From the NCBI GenBank assembly GCA_964017235.1, contig OZ024928.1, positions 4,526,001-4,590,000 of the forward strand: DNA of 64,000 nucleotides, in the 5' to 3' direction. The notes beneath the pieces are model-generated. The model ran no database searches, had not been told where the DNA came from, and saw only the letters and a list, made by a program, of their open reading frames with translations. The position numbers and the translations under genes are program-made. Of this stretch, positions 32,432 through 42,660 are shown in pieces (the first letter of the stretch is position 1; the number at the start of each line of letters is the position of its first letter). The stretch comes from Sabellastarte sp. h YS-2021. Lineage: Eukaryota; Annelida; Polychaeta; Sabellida; Sabellidae.

Positions 32432-32699
32432 ATTCGATTGGGGCCTCTCTTGTAACTAAAATCATTACACCAGGTGATCCTACTAGGAGACTGACCACTT
32501 AGATCATGATTCAAGTGAACAAAGTGATCCCAATCGAATATGCGTGATGATTGCACTGATTTTTTATTGATCTGAGGTGATCTTTTCTATTCAGTCGGGG
32601 CCTTTTGTTTAATTAAAATAATTACACAAAGTGATTCTACGAAGGAGATTGATCACTTAGATCATGATTGAAGTGAACAAAGTGATCCCAATCGAATAC
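32432..32699. repeat. Two copies of a 110-bp inverted-end repeat
   Basis: Copies at 32432-32540 and 32589-32699 begin ATTCGATTGGGG / ATTCAGTCGGGG and end CCCAATCGAATA. Each unit therefore has short inverted ends around a shared core with TTAGATCATGATT and AAGTGAACAAAGTGATCCC. They are MITE-like, arranged in tandem. Confidence 0.7.
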
Positions 32700-33489
32700 A
32701 TGCTATGATAACCTTCATCTATTAATGTTGTATTCCTTGTGGTTTGTACCACTTGTGACACTTTTTTTTGTATTTCAACCACTTTTTACGGGGCTTGAGC
32801 CTTATGTACCAGTCGTGAATAAGAAAAGAATGTAGCATTAACCTGTCATGATACATTTTCAATAATTTAAATATTTATATCAATTTAATATGTGTCAGAA
32901 CTACTTTTGCAAAATGAAATCCTATTTAAACATGGTATATTGCTGACAAAATAAAATAATATTTGGTTTGACAGTTTATATTTAAAATCAGAATCACATT
33001 TTTAGTGACAATAGAAGGTCTACAACACTCAAACTGATACACACTTTTTCATTCAACACAAATGTTATTAAGAAATATGGGATATTATGACATAGTTGAC
33101 GGCAGATATATTGTCAAAGTGTGGGAGAATGCGTACAGAGTAGCAGACAGATTCAGTTGTAGGGAAGGAATTCATAAGCTTGGAAACTAGGCTTTGTTGT
33201 ACTTGGTAAAGACCTGGAAATAGAACAATATAATAAATTCATAGTAACAAGTGGGGTGATCTCTGAGTTAGTCTGTAACCTAGACATTTTCCGGCCAAAG
33301 TTTGGCTGCAAACCAGCCAAACTCCCACCAAAATGGCTTTAAAAGGCCATGCATTATAATATTAAAATCGGTTGTGGGGTTTGAATGTCAGGGAAGTCAC
33401 AGAATTGCTGGAGATCGAACTACCAGTATCATATACACTTGAGAATACAAGTTTGCGCGTGGTGGGGTCGATAACCAGCCATTTTGTGA
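32700..33489. other. Noncoding flank before the DIRS-like element
   Basis: No gene is recognised. The 5' terminal repeat of the DIRS-like element should lie in or near 33250-33490 but could not be delimited. Confidence 0.35.
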
Positions 33490-33492
33490 CTA

Positions 33493-34502
33493 TGGCATCT
33501 AAAGAAAAAACTAAGAAAAATGGCTCAAAAAAGAACTCAAATAAAAGTGCTGAGAATGACAATGAAAGTATAAACATTTTCTGAGCAGAGTAAAGTGAAA
33601 GATATGACAGTTGATAAGTAGCTAGATCTGTTACTTGAGGTCGTGAAGGGACTTGATTCTAAGATACAAGAGCAAGATGTACGACTTCAAAAGCAAGAAG
33701 AAAGAGTCAGCATACGAGATGTGTCTGTACTACCATCCGCGCACAGCTCACCAAAGGCAGGCAAGGACCTTGACCCTGAGAAACTACCGTCATTTCACAA
33801 ACTGAAGGGCGACTCGAAGATACAAGCAGAAGTCGACAAACGCCTCCAGGTGTATCATAACGCCTCTAGAACGGACTTCACGGGTAAGTCAAATACTGCT
33901 ATTAAGTCAGGTCATTTTAAAGCTGGTATTGCAAAGATTAAAAACCCAATTAGCTCGCCACAAGATTTTTGTGCAGTAAATGTAGGAAATAAACAACCAA
34001 CGTATGATGAGATGAGTTTGGAACAATGGGTTCAGGGCATGCTGTTCTGTGTTTTGGAACAGACAGATAGTAAAAATAAAGAGGTCCTCGGTGGCCTAGT
34101 GGTTAGCAAGTTTGGCATCTAATCATAGGCTGTCACCTCTGTGGGTTCGAGTTCCACAAGTGGCAATGCTGAGGACCTGTCCCAATATGACCCTGGCTGT
34201 TGAACGGGACGTTAAACCCCAACTTTGACTTTGATAGTAAAAATAAGGACAATATGTTGATGTACTTTGCATTATTAATGCAAGATGCTATAGAACTTTC
34301 AGCCAATACAGCTCGTAGAGCAGATGCTGCAGTACTGCAGGAAATGGAAAGGGTCAAACTGTCATGGGCAGACCCAGATCTGGTGGAAAAAGTTAAAATA
34401 AGAAATACCCAGAGAATTGTTCATGGTCAAAAAACTGCCTCCAACCCGGTAGTCCAAACTCAATGTTGTATTCACTTCAACAAAGGACATTTGCAAATAT
34501 GA
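33493..34502 (+). pseudogene. DIRS gag-like protein, frameshifted and split by a SINE
   Basis: ATG 33493 opens a Lys/Ser/Asn-rich segment (MASKEKTKKNGSKKNSNKSA), which shifts frame near 33583. 33643-34080 continues with a coiled-coil-like stretch (KIQEQDVRLQKQEERV), EKLPSFHKLKGDSKIQAEVD and YDEMSLEQWVQGM. After the SINE, 34247-34502 continues MLMYFALLMQDAIELSANTA. The target duplication encodes Asp-Ser-Lys-Asn-Lys on both sides, so the frame joined cleanly before insertion. By position it is gag. No zinc knuckle was noted. Confidence 0.65.
34081..34232 (+). mobile_element. tRNA-derived SINE, family 2, full-length
   Basis: The head has A box GTGGCCTAGTGGTTAGCA and B box GGTTCGAGTTCC. The body reads GGCAATGCTGAGGACCTGTC and CCAATATGACCCTGGCTG, and the tail GACGTTAAACCCCAACTTTG. 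Direct repeats GATAGTAAAAATAA flank it at 34066-34079 and 34233-34246. The head differs from family 1 but the tail motif GACGTWAAACCCCAA is shared. A decayed copy lies at 62025 and a tail fragment at 40732. Confidence 0.9.
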
Positions 34503-35596
34503 CAATGAGCATGTAGCTGTTGAAGAGCAGGTTAGAAAAGAAATTTTGAAAAAAATTACAGAAATTAAACCTGGTAAACAAGAGGCCAGTCTCGGCTATA
34601 TGGATTTCAAATCTTGTGCTACAGCCAATGATGGCTTGCCTTATTCTACCAATAGCTTGTTATATACATCTGTTGGTAGTTGTAATAATTGTCATAATAT
34701 ACAAGAAATTACAACATTGTCAGAGGTGCAATGGGGTAAAAGTTGTGTAGAAAACCTTCTTCAAAGTAGAAGTTATATAGACTATAAACGTGTATAAAGC
34801 AATTATCATACACTAATCAGTAGTATTGATGGAAAACACTAAGTTAGGGACAATTGTATAGTCCAAAATTATGACATAACTAATAATTCTGAAAGAAGGG
34901 TGAAAAATGTGTGTAAATATGACAGTACTGAAGGGCTCACAGTTGGTTATACTAACAATATTTATTGTACTTTATTGTATACTCTGCACATGAATGCCAG
35001 GTAAGTACTGGAGGCAGCAGAAATCTCAGTGATTCCGAGCATGCAGCATTGGTCACTAACATGACATCTGGTAGTGGGCTCTTCAGCACAAAAAATAGGG
35101 TCAAACTACGAACAAATAATAATTCACAAGATTCGATGGGACAATATGTGGAAAATTCATTTATTGGGACTAATGGCGTATATTCAAGTAATTACAACGA
35201 CTCAGAAGTTCCAAATAATGGGTTCAATATTAAAGAAAGTGTACAAAAAATCCACCCTATAGTTCATCATACAGTGCACGTTATAAACAGCAAGTAGATG
35301 ATAGATGGGAGGTTTTGAGTGCAGACGATAGCACGAGTTACTCCCGAATTCAGCATATTAATCAACTATTACACGTTTATTGTGACCTTGGCATTCAACC
35401 TCACAACTTCTCTAGTCAAGGTTTAACAATAAGCTTTAGTAATAACAATGCTACAGATGGCATTGATCCTTTTAGTTATAATTTTTGTCAAGAGTCCAGT
35501 CATGATATTCGCTTATATGATAGCAAAAGTACATGTATACATCAGCAGGAGTTTACAAAGATAACGCACAAAGCAAAAATACCATACAAAGCCTAG
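34503..35596 (+). pseudogene. DIRS-like element region between gag and RT, degraded
   Basis: Open segments at 34546-34797, 34965-35297 and 35315-35596 have no domain I recognise. They contain Asn/Ser-rich sequence and a few cysteines (SCNNCHN). Strand and position suggest gag C-terminal or polyprotein linker sequence that decayed with the element. Confidence 0.4.
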
Positions 35597-35619
35597 TAAA
35601 ACAGCAAGATGAATGGCCA

Positions 35620-37255
35620 CAGAGGGAATACGGGTTCATAACCGACTGCGTTCTAAAAAGCGAAATACTTCCAGTTTCGCTGGAGATAGAAGTAAAAAAT
35701 GGCCAGCAGTGGCTCAGACAAATGCATGCAAACGTCACAAAATATGAACTTCCAAATTATAAAGATGCCAGAATACCAGTCCCTTCCAGCCTGAATTTTC
35801 CTATGTGGAGGTATATCCTTAAAGATTATGATCTTCCTATAATAGGAGATTATTTACAATTTGGGTTTCCAGTCAGTATTGACTTTAAAATATTTCAATG
35901 TAATACCAATGTAGTAAATCATAGTTCTGCTTTGCAAAAGAAACAAGGGGTAGATAAATATTTTACAACTGAGGTCAATAAAAAGCCATGTTAGGCCCAT
36001 TTAAAGACCCCTCCCCCCTTTGATAAAATACACTATTTACCATTAATGGCCAGGGACAAGCCAGATGGAGGCGTTTGTGTAATCGTTGACTTATTCTGTA
36101 AATATGAGTGTGAATAGTTATATTCCAGATAATGTATTTGAGGAAATGAATTTCGTTTTAAAATACCCCACTATAGATATGGTTATTGAGAAAATTATAG
36201 AAATCGGCCCAAATGCCCTTTTATGTAAAATAGATTTGGAACGTGCATTCAGAAATTTAAGAGTTGACCCTTCAGCTTATCCTTTGTTATGCTTAAAGTG
36301 GAATGACGTCACATAGGTGGACGTTAGCGTAGCTTTTGGAATGAAAATTGGGGCAGCGGCTTGTCAAATGTGTACGGGCGTAATTACACATATATTAGGT
36401 CAACAGGGACCCCGGGTGATGAACAACTTAGATGATTATATTGGAGTGGCAAATGAGTTTAAGGCTGAATTGCAATTTCAAAGTTTTTTTGAATATTTTA
36501 CAACAAGTAGAACCTCCAACAAAATTGAACAAAATTGAACCTCCAAGTTCTGTTATAACTTGTTTAGTTATCCAAATTGATGCAAAAGAAGGAGAAATAT
36601 CAATACCCCCTAAAAGTTAAAAGAAATTCAGCAAATATGCAAAATGTGGCGTAATAAAAACTTGGCCAGTAAGAAGGAACTCTAGAGATTAGTAGGAAGT
36701 TTCTATGTATACATAAGTGTATTAAACCAGCGAGGTTGTTTGTTAATCGTATTCTGGCAGTACTGCGTAACGCTCCCTAGACAGGCAGCTTTAAAGTACC
36801 TGATGCGTTCTTTAATGATATCAACAAGTTCATTTTATTTTTAGAAGATTTTAATGGCATTGAAAAAAATACAAACAAGTTTAACCATGGATCATAATGT
36901 GTTTGTCGATGCCTCAAAGTATATTCCTGTGATATTCCACAAAGAATTAAAGATCTGGTGTCAATTTTGCAATTAGAGGCTTCAAACATTAAGTTGGCAG
37001 CCAGATTGTGGGGAAATGAATGGGCTAACTGCAAAGTTGATATATGGTGTGACAATTTAGCGGTAGTAACGGGACTGAAAATTCCATATAGTGAAGTAGT
37101 GGTCATTTTATATTTAGAATATCTGGTCCAACAAGGTTTAAAATGTTGTTCTATCAGAAATCACGTATCTGTACTCATGCACTATTTTGCTATGTATAAC
37201 TGGCCCATAGTGGCCTTAAGTGGAAGAAAAGTCTCATTGTTGCTCAAATCTGTAC
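35620..37255 (+). pseudogene. DIRS-like reverse transcriptase and RNase H, degraded
   Basis: RT motifs in order: LPLMARDKPDGGVCVIVDL (36041-36097), LLCKIDLERAFRNLRVDPSA near 36221-36280, FGMKIGAAACQM, and NLDDYIGVA near 36427, the catalytic loop in the xLDD form used by DIRS elements. RNase H follows: VFVDASKY near 36903, LEASNIKLAARLWG near 36970 and IWCDNLAVV near 37043, with its Asp/Glu/Asp residues visible. At least four shifts or stops interrupt it (near 36000, 36090, 36315 and 36510). The end (37090-37255) is the N-terminal SAM-like part of the recombinase (SIRNHVSVLMHYFAMYNWP). Confidence 0.75.
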
Positions 37256-37269
37256 AAGTAAATGCAAGA

Positions 37270-37498
37270 TTGTTTATTTGGGGTTTTACGTCGCTTTCAA
37301 CACTGTACAGGTCATATCACGACGGGTAGTTGGAAGGGCAGAGGAAACCAGTACATATAGTTCGCTAGGGTTCTGTACTGTAAACTGCCGACCAACGGCA
37401 AGCAACTACCAGCTTTCCCACTTACGGCCATGATGGGGATCGAACCCCGGCTGCAGAGGTGGGAGGCGAGAGTGTTACCACTCTGCCACCGTGGCCCC
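37270..37498 (-). mobile_element. SINE family 1 inserted in the DIRS recombinase
   Basis: A minus-strand copy with head GGGGCCACGGTGGCAGAGTG at 37498 and tail ending in CCCCAAATAAAC at 37270. Direct repeats AAGTAAATGCAAGA flank it at 37256-37269 and 37499-37512. It splits the recombinase reading frame. Confidence 0.92.
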
Positions 37499-37504
37499 AA
37501 GTAA

Positions 37505-38164
37505 ATGCAAGAATGTCTAAAACTAAAGGGTATTATAATGTTAGAGAAGTTAATTAAGAAGACACGTATGTATGTCAATGGTGATACCTTTGTTGCATTA
37601 TTTGTAACCGCATTCTTTGGGTTCTTCAGACTGTCCATTCTATTACCAAGCAAAAGTACTGATTTCGACAGAACACATTTCCCAATTCAGAATGACATAG
37701 TTTGGGGGGCACCAGGAGTACATATCATAATCACTTGCTCCAAGACGATGCAGGCTTCTAACCAAGCGCATGTAGTTCAGTTACCAGTACTGAAAGATAA
37801 ATGCTTCTGTCCTGTATTGGCTTTGAAAACTTTAATGGCAAAAATTCCAAGGGGCATGAACCTACCAGTATTTCAGATAAATACCAAACAGGGATGGGTG
37901 CCTTTGTCAGCTCCGAGAGCACATTCATTTTTACGCTTAGTGATCACTACCTTGGGCCGCAATCCCTCAACATATACATTCCACACATTTAGGTGCAGTG
38001 GGGCCTCACTGTTATCAAAAATCAAACAACACAGAAATTGGAAGTCGGAATTAGCCATCTGGACATATTTGAACTCTACCCCCAAAGCAGCCAGTAGGTC
38101 CCTTCCACCTTTAAACAACTGGTATCTACCGATAACTAAAACATCTTTGGGGTTTGGCAGATAA
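37505..38164 (+). CDS. Tyrosine recombinase catalytic domain of the DIRS-like element
   Basis: This open frame has about 219 codons. The first catalytic arginine lies in FFGFFRLSILLP (Arg42), the HxxR motif in FHTFRCSGASLL (His160, Arg163), then QHRNW (His176/Trp179) and the nucleophile Tyr188 in LAIWTYL. That completes the Arg-His-x-x-Arg-His/Trp-Tyr set of tyrosine recombinases. The N-terminal part lies upstream of the SINE, so the protein is interrupted even though the catalytic half is intact. The Met at 37505 comes from the target duplication region and is not the native start. Confidence 0.8.
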   Translation: MQECLKLKGIIMLEKLIKKTRMYVNGDTFVALFVTAFFGFFRLSILLPSKSTDFDRTHFPIQNDIVWGAPGVHIIITCSKTMQASNQAHVVQLPVLKDKCFCPVLALKTLMAKIPRGMNLPVFQINTKQGWVPLSAPRAHSFLRLVITTLGRNPSTYTFHTFRCSGASLLSKIKQHRNWKSELAIWTYLNSTPKAASRSLPPLNNWYLPITKTSLGFGR

Positions 38165-38898
38165 AATACAACTTAACCTGTCTGATGTTTATTTGGTGAC
38201 ATTCAAGTAATGAAGTAAAACCATTTACTGCAATTTTATCAGATTTTATTATAAATTTTAATCATGTCAAACGCTTTATCACAAGCTAATAGTGGTTTGT
38301 ATTTGTGTACAACAGTATAACAGTAAAGTAATAGTTCTCTTGTATCTCTGAAACTAGATGAGCAATCGAAGGTTACACATTGGAAAACCCTAGAAAGTAA
38401 TGATTGTAAATTAACCAGGTAACTGTAGTGGTCTTTGTGTATATATAATTCTAGACCAGACTGATATCTGAAAAGCTTTGGGTTCAAACCTTCTGACATA
38501 ACTCTAAAGAGATAAAACAAGATGACAGTAGTAGCTAACCATGTTGATGTATCGTAACAAAGCTAATCGTGTTGGACTAATGTATTAATATGTAAAGTTT
38601 ATAATAAACTCCAAAAGATAACAGTGATAATATGCATATTGTTTTATTCTGGCTCTCTCTCCTACAACTGTGCACCAAATGAGTTGACAAGAAATACATT
38701 ATATTTATTTTTTCTCTGTTATTTCTGGATGCAACTAGGAATGACAATTGTCCAAAATGGTGGTCGGATCCCGACCCTTTATTGCATAGTAAAGCGGTTA
38801 AGGTCACCAGACAATGCCCCTGCTGCCCATTGTTTTAATGTTATGTTAGATTGCCGTTTGCTAAGGATGTTCCGTGAAAATTTAATTGAAAATCCACA
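38165..38898. other. Spacer between the DIRS element and the sulfotransferase gene
   Basis: No protein domain is found. The part nearest 38898 is probably the 3' UTR of the sulfotransferase gene (minus strand). The missing DIRS 3' terminal repeat may lie near 38165-38260. Confidence 0.4.
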
Positions 38899-40130
38899 TC
38901 AAACCATCACATCCGTCATTAACATACTCTGAACAACTGAGAAAGGAATGTTTTTGTACACAAACTTCTTTTGATTGGCATTGCAGAAATTTCTTTCTAC
39001 CCTTGGCCTAGACATTTTTCTGTCACAGTTTTCTGGATAATTGACTGCTCTTATTGCTTGTGACATTATCTGAACTGAAAGGGTCATCAGTATACAGTCT
39101 CCCCCAGTCACTTTAAACCTTGGGTTAAAACGTCCCTCTTTGACCACTAATTCTTTCTTTGCCAAAGCTTTAGCTGTTACAAAATCTATCTCCTTTGTGA
39201 GTTTGTTATAAATATCCCAACAAAACTTACTAGTTTCTATATTGACCATTTTAAAAGCTGAAACTTCTTTGGCAAACGAAGGACCTGCATTTTTCACAAG
39301 TAGTTTGTGGACATTAACAAAGTGGTCATAAAAATTGTAATCTATTGAAGAAATGTTCTTGTGTCTGTCAAATAGAGGACCATAGTCTTCTGGTGTTTTG
39401 ACTTTGTTTACATATGAAGCCTCCTTGTGAATAATATATAATATATCTTTCATTTCCCAGCAAGCCATCCTTTTGAAAAGAATTAGACTTTCATCATAAT
39501 ATTCATTGATGAATATCAGTGAAATTTCCTTCTCTACAGTTTTAATACTGTCCTGAAAATACTTTTCATCAGTCATTGCTCTTACATCATCCAGTTGAAA
39601 GTATTTGTACATGCTGTTCTGCAGGTTAGTATGTGTGCCTTTCAGGCCAAAATGTCTTAATTTGGGGTCATATTTACTATTATTCAAGATGGTGGCAATT
39701 GCATCTCCTTTCAGGTCAAATTTTGAATATTTTTTGCTTTGCTTCTGAAAGAAGTAGTACTTTGATCTGAAGTTATTAAACGGATAACGCATTATCCCAA
39801 TGGAAATGGTATCATTGCGCATATATTGATGAACTCTGTCGCTGCTATAATGTCTGCTCGGAGAAGAATGCAGCTCACACTTGAACTTCTCCTCAGCTTT
39901 CTTGTTGTCTTGTAGCTTACTATGGAATGTACTGCTATCATGCAGTTTACAAAGTCTTGTGTTATAAGACAATGCATTCCTGGTCAGTATGTTTGCAAGG
40001 GTGGAGCTTCCGGTCTTTGCAACTTTCAGATAAAATATATGCCTCTGTGGGTTGCACGACTTTCCTTCACTATGGTGTTTCATATCTAGTAAATCTTTTA
40101 TATTTGGATAACTTCCTTTTGATCTCATAC
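38899..40130 (-). CDS. Galactose-3-O-sulfotransferase-like, catalytic exon
   Basis: Enzymes of this family transfer sulfate from PAPS to the 3-OH of galactose on glycolipids or glycans in the Golgi lumen. The exon encodes about 409 residues to the stop at 38899. The 5'-phosphosulfate-binding loop is LKVAKTGSSTLANIL (residues 34-48) and the 3'-phosphate-binding segment is TISIGIMRYPFNNFRSKYYF (107-126). These motifs and the length fit the Gal3ST family (GAL3ST1-4). The exon starts after a splice acceptor, ATATTGCAG, at 40131, so Met at 40128 is probably internal. There are no stops or shifts. The gene stands alone between transposon scraps and is the clearest host gene here. Which sugar acceptor it uses cannot be told. 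Confidence 0.88.
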
Positions 40131-40567
40131 CTGCAATATTTTAGATCAAAAAGAATTAATCTGACTACAATATACATAAAACAACAACAACAAAAAAGAA
40201 ACACAATATATATATATATATATATTGTCATTCATTACATTTTTATAAAACATGCAAGTCTTTGTTGGTTAAGTGGACAATGGGCTCCTATATAATTAAA
40301 ATTACCATAAGATGGCCATTTTAAGTGAAAGAAATTATTACAGACTTTTCTCCATTCAGAGATCTCTGTCTGTTTTTATTTTCAAGCAGATAGACATATT
40401 TCAAGCTAAATGAGATGACATAGTTTCAAAAACATGGTAATGACTGTGTAGTGTGGTTCAATGCCTCATCTCAAAGATATAGAATTAACAACTTAATCAT
40501 ATAATTTTTAGGCAACAATGTATCACATAAAATTGATTGGAATTGTTTACAAAATCCAATATCTTAC

Positions 40568-40653
40568 CAGCCAAAGAGGAAATATATGAAGAAAACAGCT
40601 GTTACTGTTGCACAAATAATGACACGTGGCTTTGAACAATAATACCCAGCCAT
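40568..40653 (-). CDS. Gal3ST-like gene, N-terminal membrane-anchor exon
   Basis: A pyrimidine-rich acceptor ending TTTCAG directly precedes ATG at 40653. The exon encodes 28 residues, short basic start then a hydrophobic span VIICATVTAVFFIYFLFG, and ends at donor GTAAGA (40567). This is the type II signal-anchor expected for a Golgi sulfotransferase. The exon ends with two bases of a codon, whereas the catalytic exon at 40130 needs one base to stay in frame. A direct join would shift frame, so a small unseen exon between them or a different junction is required. Confidence 0.6.
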
Positions 40654-40731
40654 CTGAAATCACAAATAGAACAAGATTTATAAACGACACCATCACCAAC
40701 TAATTGTTCTCAGTCAATATAATCTCTCAAA

Positions 40732-40775
40732 GGTCAAAGTTTGGGTTTTACACCCCGTTCAACAGCCAGTAAAAC
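40732..40775 (-). mobile_element. SINE family 2 tail fragment
   Basis: The minus strand reads CTGGCTGTTGAACGGGGTGT then AAAACCCAAACTTTG, matching the 3' end of the SINE at 34081-34232. Head and body are absent, so it is a severely truncated or decayed copy. Confidence 0.6.
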
Positions 40776-40929
40776 TCTGAAAGATTGATGCATTGGAATT
40801 CAAAATGTTAGATGTTCAAATAACCCATATTCTGCAAAAAGAAATTATTTTTGATAATTAAAAAATACTGATTGTAAATAACTCCTGCCTCTATTTGCAA
40901 CTGATATTCTTGGAAATGAAAAGTCATCA

Positions 40930-41440
40930 ATCTCACGGTGGATTTTTACTGTGTTAACTAACATACTTTTCTCTATTTATATGTCCAAATTCAATAAAAG
41001 AAATTTATACTGGATTCACCAACATTCAGTCTACCTAGCAAATGCTCTGGTAAGAAATCAATTAGACTATTGCAATTTCCTATTTGCCTCACTGATTTCA
41101 AGTTCAGGAGAGTTCAGCCTGTTCTATATTCACCCTGCAGGATAGTCACTTGATCCTACTGGCCTTTCCACATCACCCCATTATTAGAAAAGCTCCATTG
41201 ACTCCTAGTTAAATACAGGGTACAGTTCAAAATAGAGTTCATCACATATAAAAATTCTAAAACATGGCCAACAAGTATACCTTAAGGAAAAACCCATTCT
41301 CACACCTCATCTAAATTAGTAGAGTCAGTTGTAAAAAAGTTAAGTTCCTCAAAGTATTGCTGTTTTGTGTACCAGTGTTTTGGAACTCTCTTCCTTTTTA
41401 TGTAAGAGCCAGTTCATCCCACACATATCACACTAACAAG
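40930..41440 (+). pseudogene. LINE ORF2 C-terminal fragment, degraded
   Basis: It contains YLANALVRNQLDYCNFLFAS (compare VANALVSSRLDYCNSLFRS in the intact LINE), then after several stops VFWNSLPFYVRASSSH near 41377. The order matches the region after RT in CR1-like elements. It is an old relic upstream of the sulfotransferase gene on the opposite strand. Confidence 0.65.
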
Positions 41441-41784
41441 GACCACTGGGGAGTGGCCCTGGATCTAGTATCCCAGGAAACCCTCACTGTGTCCGGATCC
41501 ACACCTGCTGTGATCTGCATATTCACTGTCGGGAGAGGGAATGTCAAATAATTTGAAAAATGCTCATGTTGGTCCTGGGTGCACCTTGGACTAACAGTGG
41601 GTGTCCATGGATATCATCCCAATATTACCCCAGTCTCCATCCCTTGGGATCACTATGAGGCTCTTACAGACTACCCTGTATTCTCCTGCAGTTGGTACCC
41701 GTACCAGTTAAAGGTCACATATTGACATGAATATCACTCGGGATGAAACAATGACTACCTAGGCTGATGTCTCATTGGGGCTCA

Positions 41785-42003
41785 TCGCTTTTACATCGCT
41801 TTCAACACTGTACAGGTCATATCACGACGGGTAGTTGGAATCGCAGAGGAAACCAGTACATAGAGTTCGCTAGGGATCTGTACTGTAAACTGCCGACCAA
41901 CGGCAAGCAACTACCAGCTTTCCCACTTCAGGCCATGACGGGGATCGAACCCGGGCCTCAGAGGTGGGAGGCGAGAGTGTTACCACTCTGCCACCGTGGC
42001 CCC
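41785..42003 (-). mobile_element. SINE family 1, minus-strand copy
   Basis: The head GGGGCCACGGTGGCAGAGTG starts at 42003, with B box GGTTCGATCCCCGTC and the standard body. Direct repeats TTGGGGCTCA flank it at 41775-41784 and 42004-42013. The tail is shortened, lacking most of the CCCCAAATAAA end. Confidence 0.9.
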
Positions 42004-42099
42004 TTGGGGCTCAGGGTGGTCAATGTAATCTTCTTACTAATCATCACACTAATCCTGTCCTTTGTTTCTTTGTCTGTCTTTGTTTGCGACAGTGACAGT

Positions 42100-42660
42100 T
42101 TTTCTTCATTACAATGGCAGTATAAAAAGGCTGTTTTGGATAGAAAATACAGATTTTCAGTAGCCATGCATACCACATTTCTGGTAGCTGCAAATATGTT
42201 GATGACTTTATTGGCCATGATTCGGGAGAACATGATGCTCATGCAGCTGCAGATGGCAGAGGTCTTTCTCTGGATAGGGCCAAAGCTAGGGCTGTCCACT
42301 CACCTAGAGGTGTTCACGAGGCCCTGGGTTCAAGAGAGAGACATACGGAAGACCATTTTAGAGGAATGCCAATATGAGTGGCTGATGTTCCTTACCACCT
42401 TAGATACCTTGAAAGAGATTGAAGGCATCTTCCACAGAAGATGGAATGTGTCTAATGTCTTGGGTGCACTTGATGTCAAGCATGTAGTCATTAGAGTTAG
42501 CAGCCCTTTCCAGGGCCACCCCATTAGTCCAAAAACAATTGATTTCTAGGTGTTCAGAGAATTATGAAAAAAATCTGGTGGTTTCGCTGGCTGTTTTGGC
42601 CATGTCTCTTGTTAAGCTGGATGTTGATGCTGTTGTTGTGTTGGTATAGTTGGCGACTGA
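42100..42660 (+). pseudogene. Harbinger-like transposase remnant (DDE_Tnp_4 type)
   Basis: The readable parts are FTRPWVQERDI near 42310 and FHRRWNVSNVLGALDVKHVV near 42430-42490, followed by IRVSSPFQGHPIS. PIF/Harbinger transposases and HARBI1 have F..RWNFPNC.GA(I/L)DGKHV at the first catalytic aspartate, so the Asp is kept but the following Gly reads Val. Weak continuation (VVSLAVLAMSLVKLD) follows a stop at 42549. The C-terminal Asp/Glu part is not recognisable. Confidence 0.55.

Larger units (their letters stand above)
33490..38164 (+). mobile_element. DIRS-like (tyrosine-recombinase) retrotransposon, degraded, with two SINEs inside
   Basis: The gene order gag-like, linker, RT-RNase H, tyrosine recombinase on one strand is that of DIRS-order elements. 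These integrate with a tyrosine recombinase instead of a DDE integrase. The gag part is split by a SINE at 34081-34232 and the recombinase part by another at 37270-37498. The gag and RT frames contain stops and shifts, so it is inactive. Terminal or split direct repeats were not found. Ends are approximate. Confidence 0.8.
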
